This document shows, one piece after another, positions 28,278-37,458 of a stretch of 64,000 nucleotides of DNA (its first letter is position 1; the number at the start of each line of letters is the position of its first letter). The notes below the pieces were generated by a model that worked only from the letters and a program-made list of their open reading frames with translations, did no database searches and was not told the DNA's origin. This stretch comes from Arenibacter amylolyticus (GTDB lineage Bacteria > Bacteroidota > Bacteroidia > Flavobacteriales > Flavobacteriaceae), in assembly GCF_002150785.1 (NCBI RefSeq), contig NZ_MTAZ01000005.1, positions 1 to 64,000 on the forward strand, given 5' to 3'. Both the position numbers and the translations under genes were made by a program.

Positions 28278-28646
28278 ATGTTACAGCAAGAATCTAGACT
28301 AAAAGTAGCGGACAATACGGGGGCAAAAGAAGTTTTGACCATTCGTGTGCTGGGAGGTACCAAAAGAAGGTATGCTTCTGTAGGAGATAAAATTGTAGTA
28401 ACTGTTAAGGAAGCTACCCCAAACGGAAGTGTTAAGAAAGGTACGGTTTCCACGGCGGTTGTTGTAAGGACAAAGAAAGAGGTTAGAAGACCAGATGGCT
28501 CCTATATTCGTTTTGACGATAATGCTTGTGTGCTTTTAAACCCTACCGGTGAAATGAGAGGTACACGTGTATTTGGTCCTGTGGCCAGAGAACTTCGTGA
28601 CAAACAGTTCATGAAAATTATATCATTGGCTCCAGAGGTGCTTTAA
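28278..28646 (+). CDS. rplN: 50S ribosomal protein L14
   Basis: 122 residues, exactly the family size. L14 forms an intersubunit bridge and is the target of the silencing factor RsfS. Motifs: [50 protein letters not shown] and [13 protein letters not shown]. First gene of what is the spc operon in E. coli; here it is continuous with the S10 genes, 2 nt after rpsQ, with no promoter-like sequence in between. Confidence 0.97.
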   Translation: MLQQESRLKVADNTGAKEVLTIRVLGGTKRRYASVGDKIVVTVKEATPNGSVKKGTVSTAVVVRTKKEVRRPDGSYIRFDDNACVLLNPTGEMRGTRVFGPVARELRDKQFMKIISLAPEVL

Positions 28647-28659
28647 TAAAAACAGCAAA

Positions 28660-28974
28660 ATGGGAAAATTGAAAATAAAAACAGGGGATACCGTAAGGAT
28701 TATAGCAGGAGACCACAAAGGGGTTGAAGGCAAAGTAGTTATGGTAGACCGTGAGAAGAACAAGGCGATCGTGGAAGGTGCCAATATGGTTTCCAAGCAC
28801 GAAAAACCAAGCGCGAACAATCCGCAAGGAGGTATCGTGAAGAAAGAGGCTCCTTTAAGCATTTCTAACCTATCCTTGATCGATCCTAAGTCGGGAGAGA
28901 CCACAAGAGTTGGGTTTGAGGTGAGAGATGGTAAAAAAGTGAGATTTTCTAAGAAATCTAAAGAAGTAATTTAA
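28660..28974 (+). CDS. rplX: 50S ribosomal protein L24
   Basis: 104 residues. L24 initiates 50S assembly. The KOW motif is [20 protein letters not shown], followed by [20 protein letters not shown] and [20 protein letters not shown], all typical. Only 2 nt before rplE. Its N-terminus MGKLKIKTG is the normal bacterial form. Confidence 0.97.
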   Translation: MGKLKIKTGDTVRIIAGDHKGVEGKVVMVDREKNKAIVEGANMVSKHEKPSANNPQGGIVKKEAPLSISNLSLIDPKSGETTRVGFEVRDGKKVRFSKKSKEVI

Positions 28975-28976
28975 TT

Positions 28977-29528
28977 ATGGCTTACGTTCCAAGATTAAAA
29001 CAGGAATATAAAGAAAGAGTGGTAAATGCTCTTCAGGAGGAGTTTGGTTACAAGAATGTAATGCAGGTTCCCAAATTAGAGAAAATTGTTGTAAGCAGGG
29101 GTGTTGGTGCCGCGGTTGCGGACAAGAAGCTTATCGACTATGCGGTGGAGGAGCTAACCTTGATCACTGGCCAAAAAGCAATTACAACAATCTCCAAAAA
29201 GGATGTTGCAGCATTTAAACTGCGTAAAGGGATGCCGATTGGGGCAAAAGTTACCTTGCGAGGTGAAAGGATGTACGAATTTTTGGACAGGTTGGTTACA
29301 GCTGCCCTTCCAAGGGTAAGGGATTTTCAAGGTTTAAAAGCTACCGGATTCGATGGAAGAGGTAATTATACCCTTGGAATTACAGAGCAAATCATATTTC
29401 CTGAAATAAACATTGATAAAATTAATAAAATCAATGGAATGGATATTACATTTGTAACCTCTGCGGAAACAGATAAAGAATCCAAATCATTATTAACAGA
29501 ATTAGGATTACCTTTTAAAAAGAATTAG
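28977..29528 (+). CDS. rplE: 50S ribosomal protein L5
   Basis: 183 residues. L5 binds 5S rRNA with L18 and contacts the P-site tRNA and S13. Motifs: [57 protein letters not shown], and [20 protein letters not shown]. The C-terminus extends slightly beyond the E. coli protein ([16 protein letters not shown]), as is common. One base separates it from rpsN. Confidence 0.97.
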   Translation: MAYVPRLKQEYKERVVNALQEEFGYKNVMQVPKLEKIVVSRGVGAAVADKKLIDYAVEELTLITGQKAITTISKKDVAAFKLRKGMPIGAKVTLRGERMYEFLDRLVTAALPRVRDFQGLKATGFDGRGNYTLGITEQIIFPEINIDKINKINGMDITFVTSAETDKESKSLLTELGLPFKKN

Positions 29529-29529
29529 T

Positions 29530-29799
29530 ATGGCTAAAGAATCTATGAAGGCCCGTGAGGTCAAAAGAGAAAAGACTGTAGCTAAGTATGCTGAGAAAAG
29601 GAAGGCTTTAAAAGAAGCTGGAGATTATGAGGCATTGCAGAGATTGCCAAAGAACGCATCTCCGGTGCGTTTGCACAATCGTTGCAAACTTACTGGTAGG
29701 CCAAGAGGTTATATGAGAACTTTTGGAGTATCTAGGGTTACCTTTAGGGAACTGGCAAATAACGGTCTTATACCAGGGGTTAAGAAAGCAAGCTGGTAA
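29530..29799 (+). CDS. rpsN: 30S ribosomal protein S14, zinc-independent long form
   Basis: 89 residues, the long zinc-free (C-minus) type: it has one Cys ([15 protein letters not shown]) rather than the two CxxC pairs of the short zinc-binding S14. S14 is in the 30S head near S3 and S10. Motifs: [53 protein letters not shown]. Ends 64 nt before rpsH, one of the larger gaps in the cluster. Confidence 0.96.
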   Translation: MAKESMKAREVKREKTVAKYAEKRKALKEAGDYEALQRLPKNASPVRLHNRCKLTGRPRGYMRTFGVSRVTFRELANNGLIPGVKKASW

Positions 29800-29863
29800 A
29801 ATTTTATAAACAGGTGGCAGGTTCAATGTTAATGTTGAAAACCGTTACCGTAAATCAATAACT

Positions 29864-30262
29864 ATGTTCACAGATCCAATCTCGGATTATTTAACAAGAA
29901 TTAGGAACGCAAGTAGTGCAGGGCACAGAGTGGTAGAAATACCAGCTTCCAATTTAAAGAAAGAAATTACTAAAATATTATTCGATCAAGGATATATTTT
30001 AAGCTACAAATTTGAAGACGATTCCATTCAGGGTACGATTAAGATCGCTTTAAAGTACGATAAGGTTACAAAAGAGCCTATCATTAGAAAACTTAAGCGT
30101 GTGAGTAAGCCTGGACTTAGGAAGTACGCCAACTCCAAAGAGTTGCCTAGGGTTCTAAACGGTCTTGGTATTGCCATCGTTTCAACTTCACATGGGGTAA
30201 TGACCAGTAAGCAAGCAAAGCTTGAGAATGCAGGTGGGGAAGTTTTATGTTATGTCTATTAA
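29864..30262 (+). CDS. rpsH: 30S ribosomal protein S8
   Basis: 132 residues. S8 binds helix 21 of 16S rRNA and, in E. coli, represses the spc operon by binding the L5 start region. Motifs: MFTDPISDYLTRIRNAS, IRKLKRVSKPGLRKYANSKE, LPRVLNGLGIAIVSTSHGVMT, and ENAGGEVLCYVY. Preceded by a 64-nt gap containing a small A/T inverted repeat. 20 nt to rplF. Confidence 0.97.
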   Translation: MFTDPISDYLTRIRNASSAGHRVVEIPASNLKKEITKILFDQGYILSYKFEDDSIQGTIKIALKYDKVTKEPIIRKLKRVSKPGLRKYANSKELPRVLNGLGIAIVSTSHGVMTSKQAKLENAGGEVLCYVY

Positions 30263-30282
30263 TATACTAAAGATTTAGAAGA

Positions 30283-30825
30283 ATGTCTAGAATAGGTAAT
30301 AATCCAATAGCAATTCCAGAAGGAGTAACCGTAGAAGTAAAGGACGAAGTGGTTACCGTGAAAGGTAAGCTGGGAACACTTTCCCAAGAGTTTACTGGAG
30401 CGGCTGTGAAGGTAGAGGAAGGTCAAATTTTTGTTACAAGACCGTCCGATTCCAAGGAGCACAAGGCAAAACATGGTCTTTACAGATCTTTAATTTATAA
30501 TATGACCCAAGGAGTTTCCAAGGGTTGGGTAAAAGAACTTGAATTGGTCGGTGTTGGATACCGAGCAAGTAACCAAGGTCAGAAGTTAGATCTTGCTTTA
30601 GGTTTTTCACATAATATTATTATGGATATCGCCCCAGAGGTGAAGATAGAGACTGTCTCGGATAAGGGTAAGAATCCTATTATAAAGCTTAGTTCCCATG
30701 ATAAACAACTAGTGGGTCAAGTAGCTGCCAAAATAAGGTCTTTCCGTAAGCCAGAGCCTTACAAAGGAAAAGGGATTAAATTCGTAGGAGAAGAATTAAG
30801 AAGAAAAGCTGGTAAATCAGCCTAA
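30283..30825 (+). CDS. rplF: 50S ribosomal protein L6
   Basis: 180 residues. L6 lies by the sarcin-ricin loop and the factor-binding site. Motifs: [19 protein letters not shown], the [18 protein letters not shown] segment, [20 protein letters not shown], and [20 protein letters not shown] at the C-terminus. Two homologous alpha/beta domains as usual. Gaps of 20 and 11 nt to its neighbours. Confidence 0.97.
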   Translation: MSRIGNNPIAIPEGVTVEVKDEVVTVKGKLGTLSQEFTGAAVKVEEGQIFVTRPSDSKEHKAKHGLYRSLIYNMTQGVSKGWVKELELVGVGYRASNQGQKLDLALGFSHNIIMDIAPEVKIETVSDKGKNPIIKLSSHDKQLVGQVAAKIRSFRKPEPYKGKGIKFVGEELRRKAGKSA

Positions 30826-30836
30826 TAATTAGGAAT

Positions 30837-31193
30837 ATGGGATTATCGAAGACTGAAAGAAAACTACGTATCAGAAGGAGGATAAGAAAAGTATCCTCAG
30901 GTACTGCTCAAAAACCAAGACTAGCTGTTTTTAGAAGTAATAGTGAAATATATGCTCAATTGATAGACGACGTTGCCGGAACTACATTAGTGGCTGCTTC
31001 ATCTAGAGACAAAGAATTGGCAAAGACAAAAGGAACTAAAACAGAAGTTGCTAACTTGGTAGGTAAAACTATCGCCGAAAAGGCAAAAGAGGCCGGAATA
31101 GAAGAGGTTGCTTTTGATAGAGGTGGTAACTTATACCACGGACGTGTTAAATCATTGGCCGAAGGCGCAAGGGAAGCAGGATTAAAATTCTAA
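30837..31193 (+). CDS. rplR: 50S ribosomal protein L18
   Basis: 118 residues. L18 joins 5S rRNA to the 50S subunit with L5. Motifs: [20 protein letters not shown] near the start, [15 protein letters not shown], and [20 protein letters not shown] near the end. Its 7-nt gap to rpsE matches the conserved L6-L18-S5 order. Confidence 0.97.
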   Translation: MGLSKTERKLRIRRRIRKVSSGTAQKPRLAVFRSNSEIYAQLIDDVAGTTLVAASSRDKELAKTKGTKTEVANLVGKTIAEKAKEAGIEEVAFDRGGNLYHGRVKSLAEGAREAGLKF

Positions 31194-31200
31194 GAATATT

Positions 31201-31725
31201 ATGTATCAGAAATACAAAAACGTAGAGGCTGTTAAGCCGGGAGGATTAGAATTAAAGGATAAATTGGTAGGGATACAACGTGTTACCAAAGTTACCAAAG
31301 GTGGTAGAGCGTTCGGATTTTCCGCTATCGTTATTGTTGGTGATGAGAATGGTGTTGTTGGTCATGGTTTGGGGAAATCCAAAGAAGTGGCTACCGCTAT
31401 TGCAAAAGCCATCGAGGATGCCAAGAAAAACCTTGTTAGAATACCTCTTAATAAAGGAACTTTGCCACACGAGCAAAAAGGGAAATACGGTGGGGCAAGA
31501 GTTTATATCCAGCCTGCTTCTGAGGGTACCGGAGTAATTGCCGGTGGTGCTGTAAGAGCCGTGTTGGAATCTGTAGGGGTGCAGGACGTATTGTCTAAAT
31601 CCCAGGGATCTTCCAACCCGCACAACGTAGTGAAAGCTACTTTTGATGCGCTTTTACAACTTAGGGATGCCAAAACAGTGGCAGCTCAAAGAGGTGTTTC
31701 CTTGGAAAAAGTTTTTAAAGGATAA
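31201..31725 (+). CDS. rpsE: 30S ribosomal protein S5
   Basis: 174 residues. S5 helps fidelity and forms part of the mRNA entry helicase. Motifs: [19 protein letters not shown] (the loop where spectinomycin-resistance changes occur in other species, unaltered in form), [20 protein letters not shown] and [18 protein letters not shown]. It is followed by an unusually long 114-nt gap before rpmD that contains a heptamer repeat. Confidence 0.97.
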   Translation: MYQKYKNVEAVKPGGLELKDKLVGIQRVTKVTKGGRAFGFSAIVIVGDENGVVGHGLGKSKEVATAIAKAIEDAKKNLVRIPLNKGTLPHEQKGKYGGARVYIQPASEGTGVIAGGAVRAVLESVGVQDVLSKSQGSSNPHNVVKATFDALLQLRDAKTVAAQRGVSLEKVFKG

Positions 31726-31800
31726 AATTATAGTACAAAGTATTAGGTACTTAAGTATTGGTTGGTTTATTTTTGCCGATGCAATAAAGCAAGCTGCTGG

Positions 31801-31835
31801 TACTGGTTACTGATTACTGAATGCTGAATACTAAA
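31801..31835 (+). repeat. Degenerate heptamer repeat inside the ribosomal operon
   Basis: Five consecutive 7-nt units between rpsE and rpmD: TACTGGT, TACTGAT, TACTGAA, TGCTGAA, TACTAAA. The array ends 4 nt before the rpmD ATG. The unit phase and the CTGAATA core resemble those in the longer heptamer array at 60404-60459. Confidence 0.7.
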
Positions 31836-31839
31836 AAAC

Positions 31840-32019
31840 ATGGCAAAGATTAAAGTAAAACAGGTAAAGAGCGCTATTAATAGGGCTCAAAATCAAAAGA
31901 GGACCCTAGAGGCTCTTGGCTTACGAAGAATAGGACAGGTGGTAGAACATGATGATACCCCTAATATTCTTGGTATGGTAAATAAAGTTAAACACTTAGT
32001 TTCTATAGTAGAGGCTTAA
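31840..32019 (+). CDS. rpmD: 50S ribosomal protein L30
   Basis: 59 residues, short enough to be missed by length cut-offs. Translation from the ATG at 31840 gives MAKIKVKQVKSAINRAQNQK, then the family core TLEALGLRRIGQVVEHDDTP and the C-terminal MVNKVKHLVSIVEA. L30 binds 23S rRNA near the 5S region and is present only in some bacteria. It lies between rpsE and rplO as in the spc operon. The A-rich start (CTAAAAAAC before ATG) follows directly after the heptamer repeat. Confidence 0.95.
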   Translation: MAKIKVKQVKSAINRAQNQKRTLEALGLRRIGQVVEHDDTPNILGMVNKVKHLVSIVEA

Positions 32020-32033
32020 ACAATTTTAGTGTT

Positions 32034-32486
32034 ATGAATTTAAGTAATTTAAAACCTGCAGAGGGAGCGAAACAAAGAGCCGGTAAAATTGTAGGTAGAG
32101 GACAAGGTACTGGTAAAGGTGGTACAGCTACCAGAGGACACAAAGGGGCAAAATCCAGATCTGGATATTCCAAGAAACTTGGTTTCGAAGGTGGACAGAT
32201 GCCTTTGCAAAGACGTGTTCCAAAATTCGGATTTACCAACATTAACCGAAAAGATTATGCAGGTATCAACCTAGATAAGTTGCAAGAGTTAGTGGATAGA
32301 GGAATCGTTAAAGATACGGTTACTTTAGAGCTGCTTATTGAGAACGGCTTGGTAGGTAAGAACGATCTTGTAAAAATCTTGGGTGGTGGGGAGCTTAAAG
32401 CATCCCTTAAAGTTTCTGTTCATAAATTTACTGCTACAGCAAAGGCTGCTATTGAAGCTGCAGGTGGTGAAGCAATAAGTTTATAA
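32034..32486 (+). CDS. rplO: 50S ribosomal protein L15
   Basis: 150 residues. L15 organises the core of the 50S subunit. Its long basic Gly-rich N-terminal extension is evident (KIVGRGQGTGKGGTATRGHK, GAKSRSGYSKKLGFEGGQMP), followed by the C-terminal L18e/L15 globular domain ending in KAAIEAAGGEAISL. Gaps of 14 nt to rpmD and 12 nt to secY. Confidence 0.97.
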   Translation: MNLSNLKPAEGAKQRAGKIVGRGQGTGKGGTATRGHKGAKSRSGYSKKLGFEGGQMPLQRRVPKFGFTNINRKDYAGINLDKLQELVDRGIVKDTVTLELLIENGLVGKNDLVKILGGGELKASLKVSVHKFTATAKAAIEAAGGEAISL

Positions 32487-32498
32487 GCAAATATTACT

Positions 32499-33842
32499 AT
32501 GAAGAAATTTTTCGATACAGTATCAAACATTTGGAAGATAGAAGAGCTCAAGGGTAGAATTATGGTAACCCTTGGCTTGCTTTTAGTGTACCGTTTTGGT
32601 GCGCAAGTAGTACTTCCAGGTATTGATTCAACGCAATTGGACGCACTTGCCTCCAGTACAGATAGCGGTATTTTAGGAATCTTAAATGCATTTACCGGAG
32701 GAGCATTATCTAATGCCTCCGTTTTTGCATTGGGGATTATGCCCTATATCTCCGCTTCTATTGTAGTACAGTTAATGGGTATTGCTATTCCTTATCTTCA
32801 GAAGTTACAGAAGGAAGGGGAAAGTGGTAGAAAAACAATCAATCAAATTACCCGATGGTTAACCATTGGTATTTGTGTTGTTCAGGCCCCTACTTATCTG
32901 TATAGCCTTGGAGCGTTGGGAGTACCGGAAAGCGCATTCGTCTTTGGAAAAGGGTTAGACTTTATTGTTCCCTCGGTAATTATCTTGGTATCTGGAACCA
33001 TATTCGCAATGTGGTTGGGTGAAAAGATTACCGATAAAGGGATTGGGAACGGAATCTCCTTGTTGATCATGGTGGGTATTATTGCTACCATGCCTCAGAG
33101 TTTCGTTCAAGAGTTTATCTCTAGAACTACCAATAATACTGGAGGGTTGATGTTTATGCTGATCGAAGTTATTATTTGGTTTGTCGTGATCTTATTGTGC
33201 GTGCTATTGGTGATGGCTACACGTCAGGTACCTGTTCAGTATGCCAGACGTACCGCCTCCGGAGGATACGAGAAGAACATTATGGGGTCTAGACAATATA
33301 TACCTCTAAAATTGAATGCTTCCGGGGTAATGCCCATTATCTTTGCTCAGGCTATTATGTTTGCACCTGGATTACTAGGTAAAACTTTTAACAATACAGC
33401 AGTAGGGCAGTGGATGGAAGTCCAATTTGAAGATATTTTTGGTTTGGCTTATAATTTGTTGTTCGGATTTTTAATCATTGTTTTCACCTATTTCTATACG
33501 GCGATTACAGTACCGACCAATAAGATGGCCGATGATCTTAAAAGAAGCGGCGGATTCATTCCTGGAATCAGACCAGGAAAGGAAACAGGGGAATACTTAG
33601 ATAAGATTATGTCCCTAATTACCCTGCCAGGTTCTATTTTCTTAGCCTTGCTGGCGGTTCTTCCGGCAGTAATTGCCAAGTTAATGGGCGTGCAAATGGG
33701 TTGGGCTCTGTTTTATGGTGGTACCTCCTTATTAATTATGGTGGGAGTAGCCATTGATACCGTGCAGCAGGTGAATTCATATTTGCTTAACAGGCATTAT
33801 GATGGTTTAATGAAATCTGGTAAAAATAGAAAGGTAGCGTAG
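32499..33842 (+). CDS. secY: Preprotein translocase subunit SecY
   Basis: 447 residues with ten transmembrane helices, the channel of the Sec translocon in the inner membrane. Motifs: the N-terminal FFDTVSNIWKIEELKGRI, plug-region FTGGALSNASVFALGIMPYI, QKEGESGRKTINQITRW, and the cytoplasmic loop region RRTASGGYEKNIMGSRQYIP. FIPGIRPGKETGEYLDKIM precedes the last helices. Located between rplO and infA, as in many bacteria. The neighbouring genes adk and map, present at this site in Firmicutes and, for map, in some Bacteroidetes, are absent. Confidence 0.98.
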   Translation: MKKFFDTVSNIWKIEELKGRIMVTLGLLLVYRFGAQVVLPGIDSTQLDALASSTDSGILGILNAFTGGALSNASVFALGIMPYISASIVVQLMGIAIPYLQKLQKEGESGRKTINQITRWLTIGICVVQAPTYLYSLGALGVPESAFVFGKGLDFIVPSVIILVSGTIFAMWLGEKITDKGIGNGISLLIMVGIIATMPQSFVQEFISRTTNNTGGLMFMLIEVIIWFVVILLCVLLVMATRQVPVQYARRTASGGYEKNIMGSRQYIPLKLNASGVMPIIFAQAIMFAPGLLGKTFNNTAVGQWMEVQFEDIFGLAYNLLFGFLIIVFTYFYTAITVPTNKMADDLKRSGGFIPGIRPGKETGEYLDKIMSLITLPGSIFLALLAVLPAVIAKLMGVQMGWALFYGGTSLLIMVGVAIDTVQQVNSYLLNRHYDGLMKSGKNRKVA

Positions 33843-33845
33843 TTT

Positions 33846-34061
33846 ATGGCTAAACAAGCAGCAATAGAACAGGATGGAAGCATAATCGAGGCATTATCCA
33901 ATGCCATGTTCCGCGTAGAGTTGGAAAACGGTCATGTGGTAACGGCACATATCTCGGGTAAGATGCGTATGCATTATATTAAGTTGCTTCCGGGAGATAA
34001 GGTAAAACTTGAAATGAGTCCGTACGATTTAACTAAAGCAAGAATTACATATAGATATTAA
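33846..34061 (+). CDS. infA: Translation initiation factor IF-1
   Basis: 71 residues, single OB-fold S1 domain. Motifs: [40 protein letters not shown] and [19 protein letters not shown]. It binds the 30S A site during initiation. 3 nt after secY and 9 nt before rpmJ, which is its usual place at the end of the spc cluster. Confidence 0.97.
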   Translation: MAKQAAIEQDGSIIEALSNAMFRVELENGHVVTAHISGKMRMHYIKLLPGDKVKLEMSPYDLTKARITYRY

Positions 34062-34070
34062 GCAAATAGG

Positions 34071-34187
34071 ATGAAAGTTAGAGCATCAGTAAAAAAAAGA
34101 AGTGCCGAGTGCAAGATTGTGCGCAGAAAAGGCAGATTGTACGTAATCAATAAAAAGAATCCTAGATTTAAACAAAGACAAGGGTAG
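34071..34187 (+). CDS. rpmJ: 50S ribosomal protein L36, zinc-free form
   Basis: 38 residues, shorter than common ORF cut-offs. From the ATG at 34071 it reads [20 protein letters not shown], then [18 protein letters not shown]. The zinc-binding Cys-Cys-Cys-His set of the C-plus form is missing: only one Cys (residue 14) remains, so this is a C-minus L36 that should not need zinc. It stands 2 nt before rpsM. A second zinc-binding paralogue is sometimes present elsewhere in a genome but is not in this window. Confidence 0.95.
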   Translation: MKVRASVKKRSAECKIVRRKGRLYVINKKNPRFKQRQG

Positions 34188-34189
34188 TT

Positions 34190-34564
34190 ATGGCAAGAAT
34201 CGCAGGTGTAGATATACCAAAACAAAAAAGAGGGGTTATAGCCCTGACCTATATATTTGGTATAGGACAGAGTAGGGCAAAGGAAATTTTATCCAAAGCC
34301 CAAGTAAGTGAAGATACCAAAGTATCTGAATGGAACGATGATGAGATAGGCCGTATTCGTGAGGTAGTTTCTTCTTTGACAATTGAAGGGGAATTGCGTT
34401 CCGAAAACCAAATGAACATTAAGCGTTTAATGGATATAGGTTGTTATAGAGGTATACGCCATAGGTCGGGTCTGCCTTTAAGAGGTCAAAGAACCAAGAA
34501 CAACTCTAGAACAAGAAAAGGAAAGAGAAAAACAGTTGCTAACAAAAAGAAGGTAACTAAATAA
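34190..34564 (+). CDS. rpsM: 30S ribosomal protein S13
   Basis: 124 residues. S13 is in the 30S head, forms bridges to L5 and touches the P-site tRNA through its C-terminal tail. Motifs: [20 protein letters not shown], the helix-two-turn-helix [33 protein letters not shown] and [20 protein letters not shown]. First of the alpha-cluster genes (S13-S11-S4-RpoA-L17). Confidence 0.97.
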   Translation: MARIAGVDIPKQKRGVIALTYIFGIGQSRAKEILSKAQVSEDTKVSEWNDDEIGRIREVVSSLTIEGELRSENQMNIKRLMDIGCYRGIRHRSGLPLRGQRTKNNSRTRKGKRKTVANKKKVTK

Positions 34565-34577
34565 TAAGTAGGATATT

Positions 34578-34970
34578 ATGGCAAAGGCAAGTTCAAAAGC
34601 GGCTAAGAAGCGCAAAGTAGTGGTAGAGTCTGTGGGCGAAGCCCATGTGACAGCTTCTTTTAATAATATTATTATTTCCTTAACCAACAAAAAAGGAGAT
34701 GTTATCTCTTGGTCTTCAGCAGGTAAAATGGGTTTTAGAGGCTCTAAAAAGAACACCCCATACGCAGCTCAGGTTGCTTCCGAAGATTGTGCAAGAATTG
34801 CACATGAGGCTGGTTTAAGAAAGGTAAAGGTTTACGTTAAGGGACCAGGAAATGGAAGGGAATCTGCCATCCGATCTCTACACAATGCCGGAATTGAGGT
34901 AACAGAAATAATCGATATTACCCCAATGCCGCACAACGGATGTAGACCACCAAAAAGAAGAAGAGTATAA
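34578..34970 (+). CDS. rpsK: 30S ribosomal protein S11
   Basis: 130 residues. S11 forms part of the platform and contacts mRNA near the E site. Motifs: [58 protein letters not shown], and the end [18 protein letters not shown]. Followed by a 104-nt gap before rpsD that has a weak hairpin ACCC/GGGT (34986-34999) and a T-run. Confidence 0.97.
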   Translation: MAKASSKAAKKRKVVVESVGEAHVTASFNNIIISLTNKKGDVISWSSAGKMGFRGSKKNTPYAAQVASEDCARIAHEAGLRKVKVYVKGPGNGRESAIRSLHNAGIEVTEIIDITPMPHNGCRPPKRRRV

Positions 34971-35074
34971 TTTTAATAATCATTGACCCGAAATTGGGTT
35001 TTTCAAAGGAGTGTAGTTACGATTATCGAAGGATAAGCCTTAATTCATAATCACACTTCCAAAATTAAAGAGAA
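34971..35074 (+). promoter_or_regulatory. rpsK-rpsD spacer with weak hairpin
   Basis: In a 104-nt gap a small inverted repeat ACCC (34986-34989) and GGGT (34996-34999), followed by TTTTTC, resembles a weak terminator or attenuator. S4 controls the alpha operon in E. coli through a leader RNA, and a leader here would be the analogous site. The evidence is structural and slight. Confidence 0.3.
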
Positions 35075-35680
35075 ATGGCAAGATATACAGGACCAAAAAC
35101 AAAGATCGCCCGTAAATTCGGGGAAGCGATTTTCGGAGACGATAAAGCTTTTGAGAAAAGAAATTATCCTCCTGGACAACATGGTAACAACAGACGCCGT
35201 GGTAAAAAGTCCGAATATGCTATCCAGTTAATGGAAAAGCAAAAAGCAAAATACACCTACGGTATTTTGGAAAAACAATTTAGAAACATATTTGGAAAGG
35301 CCAACAGAAGTGGTGGAGTTACCGGTGAGGTATTGCTTCAGCTTTGTGAGTCCCGTCTAGATAATGTGGTTTACAGAATGGGGATTGCTCCTACTAGAAG
35401 CGCAGCCAGACAATTGGTTTCCCACAGACACATTACCGTGAACGGCGAATTGGTAAATATTCCTTCTTATACCCTAAAGCCAGGTGATGTTGTAGGAGTA
35501 AGGGAAAAATCTAAATCCCTAAAAGCCATTGTAGAATCTTTGGACGCCAATTCTAAGGTGTACGAGTGGATTACATGGAATTCAGAAAAAAAGGAGGGTA
35601 GTTTTGTTGCCATCCCAGAAAGAATGCAAATTCCGGAAAACATAAAAGAACAATTAATAGTTGAGTTATACTCTAAATAA
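35075..35680 (+). CDS. rpsD: 30S ribosomal protein S4
   Basis: 201 residues. S4 nucleates 30S assembly and takes part in mRNA unwinding. It has the zinc-free N-terminus (no Cxx[19 protein letters not shown]), the [20 protein letters not shown] segment, and the S4 RNA-binding domain at about 90-155 ([20 protein letters not shown] and [20 protein letters not shown]). Gap of 18 nt to rpoA. Confidence 0.97.
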   Translation: MARYTGPKTKIARKFGEAIFGDDKAFEKRNYPPGQHGNNRRRGKKSEYAIQLMEKQKAKYTYGILEKQFRNIFGKANRSGGVTGEVLLQLCESRLDNVVYRMGIAPTRSAARQLVSHRHITVNGELVNIPSYTLKPGDVVGVREKSKSLKAIVESLDANSKVYEWITWNSEKKEGSFVAIPERMQIPENIKEQLIVELYSK

Positions 35681-35698
35681 AACAACACTGATCCAATT

Positions 35699-36691
35699 AT
35701 GGCATTATTAAATTTTCAGAAGCCCGATAAAGTTATAATGATTGATTCCTCCGATTTCGAAGGCAAATTTGAATTTCGTCCGTTGGAACCAGGTTATGGC
35801 CTTACTATTGGGAACGCATTAAGAAGGGTTCTGCTTTCCTCGTTGGAAGGTTTCGCTATCACTTCAGTCAGAATTGATAAGGTAGAGCACGAGTTTTCTG
35901 TAATTTCAGGTGTTGTTGAAGACGTTACCGAAATCATCCTTAACTTAAAGCAAGTTCGCTTTAAGAGGCAGATCGAAGACGTGGACAGTGAGACAGTTTC
36001 CATTTCCATTAGTGGAAAAGAGCAGTTAACAGCAGGTGACTTTCAAAAGTTTATCTCTGGTTACCAGGTATTGAACCCAGATTTAGTTATCTGTAATATG
36101 GAGTCCTCGGTAAACCTTAACATGGATATTGTCATTGAAAAAGGCAGGGGCTATGTGCCAGCAGAGGAAAACAAGAAATCCAACGCCATGTTGGGGACCA
36201 TTGCAGTAGATTCTATATTTACACCTATTAAAAACGTAAAGTATAGTATCGAAAACTTTAGGGTAGAACAGAAAACGGATTACGAAAAATTGGTTTTCGA
36301 AATTGTTACCGATGGCTCTATCCACCCGAAAGACGCTTTAACGGAAGGGGCGAAAGTTCTTATTCACCACTTTATGTTGTTTTCGGATGAGCGTATTACT
36401 TTGGAAGCCGATGAGATTGCGCAAACAGAGACCTATGATGAGGAATCTTTGCACATGCGTCAGCTTTTAAAGACTAAATTGGTAGATTTGGATCTTTCCG
36501 TAAGGGCACTTAACTGCTTAAAAGCAGCTGAAGTGGATTCTTTGGGAGACTTGGTTGCCTATAACAAAAACGATTTAATGAAGTTTAGAAACTTTGGAAA
36601 AAAATCCTTGACCGAATTGGAAGAATTGGTGATGAACAAAGGATTAAGTTTCGGAATGGACTTATCAAAATATAAATTGGATAAAGATTAA
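35699..36691 (+). CDS. rpoA: DNA-directed RNA polymerase subunit alpha
   Basis: 330 residues. The N-terminal domain (1-230), which dimerises and binds beta and beta-prime, has [20 protein letters not shown] and [16 protein letters not shown]. The C-terminal domain (about 255-320) has [20 protein letters not shown] and [13 protein letters not shown], the helix-hairpin-helix pair that binds UP elements and activators. The linker is short and acidic ([12 protein letters not shown]). Standard alpha-operon position between S4 and L17. Confidence 0.98.
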   Translation: MALLNFQKPDKVIMIDSSDFEGKFEFRPLEPGYGLTIGNALRRVLLSSLEGFAITSVRIDKVEHEFSVISGVVEDVTEIILNLKQVRFKRQIEDVDSETVSISISGKEQLTAGDFQKFISGYQVLNPDLVICNMESSVNLNMDIVIEKGRGYVPAEENKKSNAMLGTIAVDSIFTPIKNVKYSIENFRVEQKTDYEKLVFEIVTDGSIHPKDALTEGAKVLIHHFMLFSDERITLEADEIAQTETYDEESLHMRQLLKTKLVDLDLSVRALNCLKAAEVDSLGDLVAYNKNDLMKFRNFGKKSLTELEELVMNKGLSFGMDLSKYKLDKD

Positions 36692-36747
36692 TACCGCTTT
36701 TTAAGAATGGGATAACCCTATCTACGAAAAGTTTATAGAAAAGTACA

Positions 36748-37284
36748 ATGAGACACGGCAAAAAAGTTAATCATTTAGGAAGAAAGACAGCCCATAGAAG
36801 CGCGATGTTGGCTAACATGGCCTGTTCTTTAATAGAGCACAAGAGAATTAATACAACTGTTGCTAAGGCGAAAGCTTTAAAGCAGTTTGTAGAGCCATTG
36901 ATCACTAGGTCTAAGGCAGAGAACAATCAAACTCTTGAGAAAGGAACCCACAACCGCCGTATCGCTTTTAAAAACCTTCGCGATAAAAATGCAATTACCG
37001 AACTTTTCGGGACTGTAGCGGAGAAAGTAGGCGATAGACCAGGTGGGTATACCAGAATTATTAAGCTGGGTAACCGTTTGGGGGATAATGCTGATATGGC
37101 GATGATAGAATTGGTGGATTTCAACGAAATCTACAATGCTGACAAGCCTAAGAAGCAAAAAACTACCAGAAGAGGTAGAGGAGCTAAAAAGGCTGCTACG
37201 CCCGAAGCACCTGCTACTAACACTGAAGCAAAAGCGGATACGGATTCTAAAGCAGAACCTAAAGGTGATGATTCCAAAGAATAA
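36748..37284 (+). CDS. rplQ: 50S ribosomal protein L17 with long charged tail
   Basis: 178 residues, about 50 longer than the E. coli protein. The conserved core (1-125) has [37 protein letters not shown] and [20 protein letters not shown]. The extra part (about 130-178) is a low-complexity tail of Lys, Ala, Thr and acidic residues ([20 protein letters not shown] and [14 protein letters not shown]), probably disordered. Last gene of the ribosomal block, followed by a strong terminator. Confidence 0.96.
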   Translation: MRHGKKVNHLGRKTAHRSAMLANMACSLIEHKRINTTVAKAKALKQFVEPLITRSKAENNQTLEKGTHNRRIAFKNLRDKNAITELFGTVAEKVGDRPGGYTRIIKLGNRLGDNADMAMIELVDFNEIYNADKPKKQKTTRRGRGAKKAATPEAPATNTEAKADTDSKAEPKGDDSKE

Positions 37285-37311
37285 GTCAGCTTTTAAATAA
37301 TACTATTTTTT

Positions 37312-37347
37312 AAAAAGGATAAGCCTTAAAGCTTATCCTTTTTTTAT
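37312..37347 (+). terminator. Terminator of the ribosomal gene block
   Basis: AAAAAGGATAAGC (37312-37324) pairs with GCTTATCCTTTTT (37331-37343) around a 6-nt CTTAAA loop, with a run of T residues at its end. It is 28 nt after the rplQ stop and closes the operon that starts near 20000. Confidence 0.9.
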
Positions 37348-37369
37348 ATCAAATAATCCGGTTTTCTCG

Positions 37370-37377
37370 TAACTTTG
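37370..37377 (+). promoter_or_regulatory. Candidate -7 promoter element of carA
   Basis: TAACTTTG matches TAnnTTTG and lies 81 nt before the carA ATG, just past the ribosomal terminator. The expected TTG at -33 is not seen. Confidence 0.42.
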
Positions 37378-37458
37378 TGGCTGCGAGTGCTATAGCCGGC
37401 TAGGGAAAGCATCCAACTATATATCATTTTGTCAATTTAATAAAGGGAACACTAGTAA

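Noticed and set aside
29800-29863. Possible small RNA or leader between rpsN and rpsH
   Set aside because: Only a short A/T inverted repeat is seen; no terminator or promoter element.
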